Source: SIG603 sp964370405 (GTDB taxonomy: Bacteria > Bacillota > Clostridia > Oscillospirales > Acutalibacteraceae). Taken from it: DNA of 25,299 nt. Made by a program: the position numbers and the translations under genes. The notes under the pieces were generated by a model. That model was not told the origin of the DNA, made no database searches, and saw only the letters and a list, made by a program, of their open reading frames with translations. Of this stretch, positions 14,043 through 20,809 are shown in pieces. Position 1 is the first letter of the stretch. Every line of letters begins with the position of its first letter. The stretch spans positions 1-25,299 of the forward strand of contig CAYJJB010000026.1 in assembly GCA_964370405.1 (NCBI GenBank). Direction: 5' to 3'.

Positions 14043-15434
14043 TTATTCACTTAACATTTTGCCCATTAAAACACCCATTAAAGATGCCATCATAAGTCCT
14101 CTTGTCCATCCACTTGAGTCGCCTAGGCAATGTAAATTTTCTATATTTGTATTAAACTGTTCGTCCATTTTTACTTTATTGCTGTAAAATTTAAGTTCTG
14201 GTGAATAAAGCAGTGTTTCTATTGATGCAAATCCTGGCACCACGTGGTCTACTGCCTGAATGAAATTAATAATGTTAACCATTGCTCTGTATGGCATTGC
14301 TGAGCTTATGTCGCCTGCAACAGCGTCAGGCAAACTTGGTCTTACATTAGAATTTGCCAGTTCTTTTTGCCATGTGCGTTTACCGTCAAGAATATCGCCA
14401 TATCTTTGTACAAGTATTGAGCCACTAGCAAGCATATTTGTAAGCTCGCCAATCTTTTGTGCATATGCAATTGGCTGATTAAACGGCTCTGTAAAATTGT
14501 GAGAGCAAAGTATTGCAAGGTTTGTATTTCCCGATTTTAATTCCTTATATGAATGACCATTCACTACAGCTAGGTCATTGTCGTAATTTTCTTGGCTTAC
14601 AAATCCACCTGGATTTTGGCAAAATGTTCGCACCTTATTTTTAAAAGGTCTTGGATAGCCTATTAGTTTTGACTCATAAAGTACGTTGTTAACCTCTTCC
14701 ATTATTTCATTTCGCACTTCTACCCTAACGCCTATGTCAACAGTGCCTGGTTGATGCATTATTTTATGCGACCTACATAGATTTTCAAGCCAATCCGCAC
14801 CTTTTCTGCCTGTGGCTATTACTGTATGTTTTGCATAAATTTCTTTGTGCTCATTATCTACTTCAATTTTTACACCAATACATTTTTCATTTTCAATAAT
14901 TACATCTTCGCACTTTGCACCAAACAAAATTTCTACACCATTTTCTATAAGGTACTCCTCAATTTTAGCATAAATCTCCTGTGCTTTTTCTGTGCCTAAA
15001 TGTCTTATTGGACAGTCTACAAGTTTTAAGCCTGCTTGAATGGCTTTTTTTCTTATTTCCTTAATTTTCTCATTTTCGCTAACACCTTCAATTTTAGTAT
15101 CGGCTCCAAACTTAAGATAAATTTTATCTGTATAATCTATAAGCTCAATTGTTTTGTCCTCTCCTATAAGCATAGGCAAATCGCCGCCTACTTCTGGGCT
15201 TAGTGATAATTTGCCGTCAGAAAAAGCACCAGCGCCCGAAAAACCTGTTGTTATATGACAGTAAGGCTTACAGTTCACACATTTTTTTGTCTTTATTTTT
15301 GGGCAATATCTTTTGCCTATTGGTCTTCCTTTTTCAAGTAAGACAATTTTTTTATCCTTATTATTTGTAATTGCTTCAAACGCCGTAAATATTCCGGCAG
15401 GGCCTGCACCCACAATAACTATATCGCAGTTCAT
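14043..15434 (-). CDS. FAD-dependent dehydrogenase/oxidoreductase, COG2509-type
   Basis: 463 residues starting MNCDIVIVGAGPAGIFTAFE, an N-terminal Rossmann GxGxxG dinucleotide-binding site (9-14). A cysteine group C44-x7-C52-x2-C55-x3-C59 follows, then SGAGAFSDGKLSL. ATGRKGADWL marks the second FAD-contact region, and LHCLGDSSGWTRGLMMASLMG the C-terminal FAD site. This matches the uncharacterised FAD-dependent dehydrogenase family COG2509. The four cysteines could hold an Fe-S cluster or zinc, which is inference. I chose the ATG at 15434 over an upstream in-frame ATG at 15533, because GGAGG lies just before it and a promoter with an inverted repeat occupies the upstream part. Substrate unknown. 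Confidence 0.85.
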   Translation of the reverse strand: MNCDIVIVGAGPAGIFTAFEAITNNKDKKIVLLEKGRPIGKRYCPKIKTKKCVNCKPYCHITTGFSGAGAFSDGKLSLSPEVGGDLPMLIGEDKTIELIDYTDKIYLKFGADTKIEGVSENEKIKEIRKKAIQAGLKLVDCPIRHLGTEKAQEIYAKIEEYLIENGVEILFGAKCEDVIIENEKCIGVKIEVDNEHKEIYAKHTVIATGRKGADWLENLCRSHKIMHQPGTVDIGVRVEVRNEIMEEVNNVLYESKLIGYPRPFKNKVRTFCQNPGGFVSQENYDNDLAVVNGHSYKELKSGNTNLAILCSHNFTEPFNQPIAYAQKIGELTNMLASGSILVQRYGDILDGKRTWQKELANSNVRPSLPDAVAGDISSAMPYRAMVNIINFIQAVDHVVPGFASIETLLYSPELKFYSNKVKMDEQFNTNIENLHCLGDSSGWTRGLMMASLMGVLMGKMLSE

Positions 15435-15453
15435 AATTTCCTCCAAATTAAAT

Positions 15454-15487
15454 AAGTTCGGCAGATTTTCCACCGAACTTAAGTATA
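15454..15487 (-). promoter_or_regulatory. Extended -10 promoter with a perfect inverted repeat at the start site
   Basis: Minus-strand TATACT (15487-15482) is preceded by TGA, an extended -10; no good -35 is seen. At the expected transcription start lies an 8-bp perfect inverted repeat AAGTTCGG (15454-15461) / CCGAACTT (15473-15480) with an 11-base spacer, which could be an operator or a 5' stem-loop in the mRNA. Confidence 0.5.
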
Positions 15488-15541
15488 TCATATTAATTTT
15501 AAAATTATCACATAAAATTTGTAAACAAAACAATTTTGTTG

Positions 15542-17017
15542 TTATGCATAAAATTCCTCATTGGTTTTTGATGATTTAAGCTGAAGCTTTGTTGCAACTT
15601 CGCTTACCAAAATGCAAGCTACAAAAGAAGATGCTATTGCAATACATGCAAACAGCGGACCGTTAGGAGTTGTAAATCCACTTGCTGCCGCAGGTATAAA
15701 TGCTACACAAAATCCTGCAAGCATTCCTGCCCACGCACCAGCTTTATTAATTTTTTTATAATGCAGAGTAAGCACATATGGCGCTAAGAAAGAGCCTGAT
15801 ATTATACCCCAAGAATATGACATTAAATCAATAATTGGTGTGTCGCCTATTGCTATAAGGTAACTCATAACAACAAAAGCAAGGCAAAAAACTCTGGTTA
15901 AGTTTGCAGTCTTTTTACTATCAAGTGACGGTATGAAGCTTTGTTTTATAAAATCCATTACAAAAGTTGAGCACGCTGTAAGGCTTATTCCAGACAAAGT
16001 TGACACTGAGGCAGAAATTAATAAAACAAGTATTACACCCACCAAAATATCTGGCAGTCCTGCGCTTTCAAGCATTAAGGGAACTAGGTAATCTGTGCCG
16101 CCCTCTGGCAAGGTATTTCCGAAAAACAGGTGAGAAAGCGAACCTATAAAATATCCACCACCTGCAATTAAAAATGCAAAAAATGTTGAAATTATAACGC
16201 CTCTTTTTACCTCTTTTTTATCTTTAATCCCATAATATTTGTGCACCATTTGAGGCAAACCCCAAGTGCCAAAACTTGTCATTAAGACCAAGGCTATAAG
16301 CGATACTGTCGTGTTAAAATTAAGCGGCAACATTTCATTTTGTGACATGTAGTCCACCATATTATTAAACCCATTTGCAAGCCCACCCACAGGCTCTGAC
16401 ATTACAACAAGAACAATAAGCACAATAACGCCCACTATCATGACAAAACCCTGCACAAAATCTGCCTTAAGCATAGCTGTATAGCCACCTAAAACAATTA
16501 AAAATGCACTTGCAACAGCAATAATAATCATGCAAATATTTTCATCAATTCCTAAAATAACGGTGCACACGCTTGTAAGACCCTTGTAAACTGATGCAGA
16601 GTACGGAGTTAGAAAGAAAAATATTACAAGGCATGCAAAAAGCCGCATTGCAGGGCAATTAAATCTTTTTTCAAAAAGCTGTGGCATAGACTTAATTCGC
16701 CATTTTTTTGTTATTTCACGAGTTTTATCCGCAAGCACCAACCACGCTAATAGCGAACCAAAAATAGCATTTCCCACACCTACAAGTATGCTGAAAAGAC
16801 CAAAGTTCCAACCACTTCCGCCTGAATATCCTATAAACATTACCGCACTAAAATAAGATGTGCCATAGCTCATTGCTGAAATCCACGCACCGGCATTCCT
16901 TCCGCCCACAGTAAAATTAGCCATACCCGATGAGCTTTTTGAGTACATTAGTGCTATCAAAACCATTGCAAGCCCGTAAATTGCAATGACAATAATAATT
17001 GTTAGTTGTCTGTCCAT
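15542..17017 (-). CDS. Sodium:solute symporter family transporter (SSSF)
   Basis: 491-residue integral membrane protein with about 13 hydrophobic segments, as in the PutP/PanF/vSGLT family that couples Na+ entry to uptake of amino acids, vitamins, sugars or organic acids. Visible family features: FTVGGRNAGAWISAMSYGTSYFSAVMFIGYSG near the N-terminus, GGYTAMLKADFVQGFVM, WGLPQMVHKYY and SASVSTLSGISLTACSTFVMDF, the eighth-core-helix Ser/Thr region that forms the Na2 site. Substrate cannot be assigned. GAGGGA supports the ATG at 17017. It has a good promoter at 17081-17109, and the FAD-protein gene follows 107 bases downstream in the same direction with its own promoter. Confidence 0.9.
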   Translation of the reverse strand: MDRQLTIIIVIAIYGLAMVLIALMYSKSSSGMANFTVGGRNAGAWISAMSYGTSYFSAVMFIGYSGGSGWNFGLFSILVGVGNAIFGSLLAWLVLADKTREITKKWRIKSMPQLFEKRFNCPAMRLFACLVIFFFLTPYSASVYKGLTSVCTVILGIDENICMIIIAVASAFLIVLGGYTAMLKADFVQGFVMIVGVIVLIVLVVMSEPVGGLANGFNNMVDYMSQNEMLPLNFNTTVSLIALVLMTSFGTWGLPQMVHKYYGIKDKKEVKRGVIISTFFAFLIAGGGYFIGSLSHLFFGNTLPEGGTDYLVPLMLESAGLPDILVGVILVLLISASVSTLSGISLTACSTFVMDFIKQSFIPSLDSKKTANLTRVFCLAFVVMSYLIAIGDTPIIDLMSYSWGIISGSFLAPYVLTLHYKKINKAGAWAGMLAGFCVAFIPAAASGFTTPNGPLFACIAIASSFVACILVSEVATKLQLKSSKTNEEFYA

Positions 17018-17040
17018 TTAAAATCCCTCTCTTTTCTTAC

Positions 17041-17070
17041 TTTAGCGATTTTAAGCTTTTAATCGCTAAA
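17041..17070 (-). promoter_or_regulatory. Perfect 10-bp inverted repeat in the symporter leader
   Basis: TTTAGCGATT (17041-17050) and AATCGCTAAA (17061-17070) flank a 10-base spacer containing AAGCTT. It begins only a few bases after the predicted transcription start and ends about 24 bases before the ATG. It could be a repressor operator or a 5' mRNA stem-loop. Confidence 0.6.
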
Positions 17071-17080
17071 GTGCAATGTC

Positions 17081-17109
17081 AGTATAACACAATAATATAA
17101 TAATTGCAA
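17081..17109 (-). promoter_or_regulatory. Sigma-A-type promoter of the sodium:solute symporter
   Basis: Minus-strand TTGCAA (17109-17104) and TATACT (17086-17081) with a 17-base spacer. The transcription start is expected near 17074, immediately before the inverted repeat at 17041-17070. Confidence 0.75.
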
Positions 17110-17187
17110 GCAAAATTTGACTTTTTGCAAATAATTTATAACACATTAAAAAGATACTATGACAAAATTTTCATAATGTAAAAAACT

Positions 17188-17268
17188 CGTGGGGCGCCCC
17201 TGTGTGCTCGCCCGAAACTAATGGTAAAATCCAAGGTTTCGGGCGGTCACATAGGACCGCCCCTACAT
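17188..17268 (-). terminator. GC-rich inverted-repeat element acting as terminator of the five-gene operon
   Basis: An 80-base GC-rich island in AT-rich surroundings. GGGGCG (17191-17196) pairs with CGCCCC (17258-17263); CGCCCGAAAC (17209-17218) pairs with GTTTCGGGCG (17236-17245); GTGTG/CACAT-type pairing lies between them. On the minus strand it follows the last gene of the operon and ends with ACGAG then TTTTTT, so it can terminate transcription. Composition and near-palindromic ends suggest a repeated miniature element. Confidence 0.65.
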
Positions 17269-17295
17269 TTATTTATCAATTTGACAAAAATTATT

Positions 17296-17727
17296 TTATT
17301 TCGCCACAACCTCTTTGGGTTTAACTGCTAATTTTTTCATTGCTTCTTCAAGGTCTTTTTTGTCGCTTTTCTTATAAATGAAATTTGGAACTACTATAAA
17401 TGGTATGCCTATTATAGATAAATATGCAAGGTCTGGCTGCGAAATGTATAAATAAACGAATAAACATGCCCACAAAAATCCGCCTGTTGCCATGATTATT
17501 TTTGAATAGAAATTTTTTACAAAGCCATATTCAATATTTTCGCCATCAACTTTTCCTTTTATCATGGTTGTAAACGGTCTTTCAGAGTCTTTACTGTAGT
17601 AAAAGTAAAATTCGTTTTCCTCAATTTTTCCTCTCAAAGCTCCGCTTCTAAAAGGCACATCTTGTTTATCTGTAGTCATTCTTGCCTTAAGCCTTTCAAG
17701 AAAACCCTCTTCTGTTTTAATATTCAT
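17296..17727 (-). CDS. Small two-helix membrane protein of unknown function
   Basis: 143 residues; I do not recognise a family. A polar N-terminal region (about 1-75) is predicted to be soluble, with several beta-like stretches (EENEFYFYYSKDSERPFTTMIKGKVDGENIEYGFV). Two hydrophobic segments follow (about residues 77-97 and 100-118), ending in a basic Lys-rich tail. The start is put at the ATG at 17727 because AAAGGA lies nine bases upstream; the ATG at 17736 touches that site directly. It is the last gene of the operon, 27 bases after the GNAT gene, and ends just before the GC-rich terminator element. Its place beside CcdA-TlpA hints at a membrane role only. Confidence 0.7.
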   Translation of the reverse strand: MNIKTEEGFLERLKARMTTDKQDVPFRSGALRGKIEENEFYFYYSKDSERPFTTMIKGKVDGENIEYGFVKNFYSKIIMATGGFLWACLFVYLYISQPDLAYLSIIGIPFIVVPNFIYKKSDKKDLEEAMKKLAVKPKEVVAK

Positions 17728-17754
17728 TTTCCCCATTCCTTTACTGTTTAATTC

Positions 17755-18285
17755 TTAATCCTTAATAATGCCATACAGCACTAAGTCGTGGTAAACTCCA
17801 TCTTTTTTTATGTGCATGCGCCTTGTGCCTTCGTATTTCATTCCAATTTTTTCCATAACTTTGCCAGAGGCAGGGTTTATTGCAAAAAAGCTTGCGAAAA
17901 CCCTGTTATATCCTTTTTCTTCAAAGGCAAATCTAATGACTTCTTTTGCCGCCTGTGTGGCATAGCCTTTGCCCCAATGTTCTGGCACTATCCAGTACCC
18001 AAGCTCACCTGAATTATGTGCGCTTAAATTTGAAAGTCCTATACAGCCTATAAGCTCGCCCGTTTTTGCTATTTCAACCGCAAACTCATAGCACTTGTTG
18101 TTTAAAAAATTCTCCTCATGCCTTGATATCCAGTCGAGAGCATGTTTTGTTGTGTATGGCCTTGGAATTGCAAGTGTTGTTTTATATATCTTTATATCAG
18201 AGCAAGAAATTGCCACAAACTCGGCATCTTCTTTTGTAAAAAGTCTTAAATTCAAGTCAGGCGTTTTCAAAATATTTTTTGTCAT
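17755..18285 (-). CDS. GNAT-family N-acetyltransferase, RimJ/RimL-like
   Basis: 176-residue acetyl-CoA-dependent acetyltransferase. The fold pattern is LNLRLFTKEDAEFV at the N-terminus, then GELGYWIVPEHWGKGYATQAAKEV with the CoA pyrophosphate loop at about 102-111 (EHWGKGYATQ), and NPASGKVMEKIGMKYEGTRR in motif B. This is the layout of Acetyltransf_3 proteins (RimJ/RimL), many of which modify protein N-termini or small amines; the substrate here is unknown. Its start overlaps the CcdA-TlpA stop by four bases (ATGA), so translation is probably coupled and it needs no strong ribosome site of its own. Confidence 0.9.
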   Translation of the reverse strand: MTKNILKTPDLNLRLFTKEDAEFVAISCSDIKIYKTTLAIPRPYTTKHALDWISRHEENFLNNKCYEFAVEIAKTGELIGCIGLSNLSAHNSGELGYWIVPEHWGKGYATQAAKEVIRFAFEEKGYNRVFASFFAINPASGKVMEKIGMKYEGTRRMHIKKDGVYHDLVLYGIIKD

Positions 18286-19526
18286 TCTTCCATAACTCCT
18301 TCTATAGTTTGTTCTACAATGCTTTCCATCATATCATAACTAAGCCCCGATTGCACAGCGCCAAATATTGCACCGCTTTCATCTATCATAAATGTTGTTG
18401 GATATACTCTTATTGAATAGTCGTTAAAAGCCTGAGAATTTTCATCCATTAATACAGGGAAGTCATACCCATTATCGCTTAAAAAACTTGATATATGGTC
18501 CACAGAGCCCTCTTGCCCATAATTTGGAGCAGCAACGCCTAACACAACTACGTCCTCTTCGTTATAACCATAATTTTCATAAAGCGCTTGTATATACGGC
18601 ATTTCTTCTTGACAAGGTGGGCACCAAGTTGCCCAGAAATTAAGGAAAACAACTTTTCCTTTATAATCAGACAAAGTGTGCTCATTGCCAAATTGGTCTA
18701 AAAGTGTCATGTCAGGTGCCAAAATAACATCTTCGTCCTCACTTACTTCACTTTCAACTTGACTTTGCTCCTGTGCAGTAGTGTCTACAGCTCCAAAAGT
18801 TGAGAGGTAATTTGTTATATTGTTCATAAATCCTGTAAGGGTCATTATTCCCATGAAAACAAGGAGCACTGCACCTACTTTTGCTGTGTATTTTACAATT
18901 TTTTGATGCTTTTTAAAGAAATTTAAAAGCGAGGCGGTAAAAATTCCGACAAGTAAAAACGGAATTATAAAACCAAGTGCATATACTCCTATAAGTACCA
19001 GCCCTGTGCTCATAGAACCTGAAGAGCCTGCAAGAAGTAGAACACTGCCCAAAGTAGGACCAATGCACGGCGTCCATGCAAAGCTAAAGGTAAAACCTAA
19101 AATAAGTGCAGGTATTGGCCCCATTGCAAAACGGTTCACCTTAAATTTAAGCCTGTGCTCACCACTTAGCCCTGCCACATTTCCAAAAAGTCCAAATTGG
19201 TAAAGACCAAAAAATATCATTACTATACCGCTAATTCGTGCAAACCACATGCGATTGTCATTAAAAAATGCACCAAGCGCAGTAAAACCTAAACCCAGTA
19301 GGAAAAATGTTATGCTTATACCTATTACAAAAAATAGGGTGTTAATAAATACTTTTTTTCTAGGGTAAATTGTATTTTCGTTTTCATCTTTCTGTGCTGT
19401 TCCACCTGCTAAATAGCTAAGATAAAGCGGTAATAGTGGCAAAACACAAGGCGAGAAAAAACCTATAAGGCCTTGAATAAAAACTGTTAATGTAGATACA
19501 TTTACTTCTAAGTCGAACCCGTTCAT
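18282..19526 (-). CDS. CcdA-TlpA fusion: membrane thiol-redox transporter with thioredoxin-like domain
   Basis: 414 residues in two parts. Residues ~10-235 are a six-helix CcdA/DsbD-type membrane domain with the reactive cysteines in FSPCVLPLLPLYLSYL (Cys27) and FAWTPCIGPTLGS (Cys154). After an acidic linker (~250-268), residues ~270-414 are a TlpA/ResA-like thioredoxin domain with active site WCPPC (Cys302, Cys305) and cis-Pro376 in VYPTTF. The membrane domain passes electrons from cytosolic thioredoxin outward, and the fused domain would reduce extracytoplasmic disulfides. GGGAGG supports the ATG. No cytochrome c gene is nearby, so the classic cytochrome-maturation role is doubtful. The gene starts 20 bases after the dehydratase-like gene. 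Confidence 0.93.
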   Translation of the reverse strand: MNGFDLEVNVSTLTVFIQGLIGFFSPCVLPLLPLYLSYLAGGTAQKDENENTIYPRKKVFINTLFFVIGISITFFLLGLGFTALGAFFNDNRMWFARISGIVMIFFGLYQFGLFGNVAGLSGEHRLKFKVNRFAMGPIPALILGFTFSFAWTPCIGPTLGSVLLLAGSSGSMSTGLVLIGVYALGFIIPFLLVGIFTASLLNFFKKHQKIVKYTAKVGAVLLVFMGIMTLTGFMNNITNYLSTFGAVDTTAQEQSQVESEVSEDEDVILAPDMTLLDQFGNEHTLSDYKGKVVFLNFWATWCPPCQEEMPYIQALYENYGYNEEDVVVLGVAAPNYGQEGSVDHISSFLSDNGYDFPVLMDENSQAFNDYSIRVYPTTFMIDESGAIFGAVQSGLSYDMMESIVEQTIEGVMEE

Positions 19527-19546
19527 AAGGTCCTCCCTTCTGCCAA

Positions 19547-20809
19547 TTATTTGGCAACGGAAAGCATAAGTTTTATTCTGTTTTCTTGATTAACTTTTGT
19601 AGCTCCTGGGTCGTAATCAATTGGTACAATATTGGCAAACTCATGCGTTTCTCTAATCTTTCTTATCATACCTTTGCCCACAACATGGTTTGGAAGACAC
19701 CCAAAAGGTTGTGCGCAGACAATATTTTCATATCCCTGCTCTATAAGCTCAAGCATTTCAGCGGTTAACAGCCATCCTTCACCCATTTTGCAGCCCCTTC
19801 CTATATAAGGTTTTGCAAGAGATTTTAAATGCTCATAACTTGCTGGAGCAGTAAATTTGCTGTCTTTTACGGCAGATATAAGCTCTGTTTCAAAAGATGT
19901 TAGGTAATTGAGTAAGGTTTTAATTACTTTTTTCTTTATCTTGCTTCCACCATAAAGATCTATGTCCTCTACTCTGTTATCTATTTTAAATAGTAAGAAC
20001 CCTAAAATGCCAGGCACCATGACCTCGCAATTTTGTTCTTCCAAAAATTTTTCAAGCTCATTATTTGCAAGTGGCGAATATTTTACATATATTTCACCAA
20101 CTATGCCAACTTTTGTCTTTTTAAGCTTAATTGTTTCTATCTTTTCAAAATCTTTTACGATATCCTTAAAAATAGGTTTTGCCTCTCTTAAAGAAAAGCT
20201 TTTCCCTTTATCAAAATCATTACAAATACTTTTTGTCCATTTTTTTACTAAGGCTTCGGTTTCACCTTTGTTTGCTTCATATGGCTTTACTTGATTTTTT
20301 AAAAGCATTAAAATATCACCGTAAACCATAGCTGCTACCGCACGCCTTAGCATGGGAAGAGTCACCTTAAATCCACTGTCGGTTTCAAGACCAGAGAGAT
20401 TTACAGACACAACGGGTATTTGCCCCATACCAGCTTTAATAAGTGCCTTTCTTAAAAGATGTATGTAGTTTGATGCACGGCACCCGCCACCTGTTTGTGA
20501 CATCATTAAAGCCACCTTATCAAGGTCATAGTTACCGCTTTTAAGCGCATGTATCATTTGACCTATCGTTAAAAGAGCCGGGTAACAGGTGTCGTTGTGC
20601 ACGTATTTTAAACCCTCGTCCACAAGCTTTTGGTCTGTATCTTTTAAAAGCTCAACCTCATACCCAAAACTTTCAAAAACTTTTTGAAGCATATCAAAAT
20701 GTATTTCTATCATATTTGGAAATAATAGCTTATGCGTTTTTTTCATTTCCTTTGTAAAGGGAACTCTGTGTTCTATTTCCTTTTCGTCTTGCAACTTAAA
20801 CACTCCCAT
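19547..20809 (-). CDS. 2-hydroxyacyl-CoA dehydratase-like (COG3581-type) partner of the activase
   Basis: 420 residues with the cysteine pattern of the dehydratase-like C-terminal part of large activase proteins: HNDTCYPALL (Cys75), QTGGGCRASNY (Cys110), IGRGCKMGEGWL (Cys340) and CAQPFGCLPNHV (Cys365, Cys371). These residues probably hold Fe-S clusters, as in dehydratase and double-cubane-cluster proteins. The gene overlaps the upstream activase gene by 14 bases in the +1 frame, and the ATG at 20809 has no clear ribosome site, so it depends on coupling or frameshifting. From recall, many Clostridia carry both parts as one chain of about 1400 residues. The specific substrate is unknown; a low-potential reductase role is family-based. 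Confidence 0.85.
   Translation of the reverse strand: MGVFKLQDEKEIEHRVPFTKEMKKTHKLLFPNMIEIHFDMLQKVFESFGYEVELLKDTDQKLVDEGLKYVHNDTCYPALLTIGQMIHALKSGNYDLDKVALMMSQTGGGCRASNYIHLLRKALIKAGMGQIPVVSVNLSGLETDSGFKVTLPMLRRAVAAMVYGDILMLLKNQVKPYEANKGETEALVKKWTKSICNDFDKGKSFSLREAKPIFKDIVKDFEKIETIKLKKTKVGIVGEIYVKYSPLANNELEKFLEEQNCEVMVPGILGFLLFKIDNRVEDIDLYGGSKIKKKVIKTLLNYLTSFETELISAVKDSKFTAPASYEHLKSLAKPYIGRGCKMGEGWLLTAEMLELIEQGYENIVCAQPFGCLPNHVVGKGMIRKIRETHEFANIVPIDYDPGATKVNQENRIKLMLSVAK

Noticed and set aside
15435..15533. N-terminal extension of the FAD protein from an upstream ATG at 15533
   Set aside because: The 33 added residues are not part of the conserved fold, lack a ribosome site and overlap the predicted promoter and inverted repeat; the ATG at 15434 has GGAGG and starts at the Rossmann strand.
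18282..19526. CcdA-TlpA gene as evidence of cytochrome c respiration
   Set aside because: No cytochrome c, ResB or heme-lyase gene is in the window, and fused CcdA-redoxin proteins occur in anaerobic Firmicutes without cytochrome c, so a general thiol-redox role is safer.
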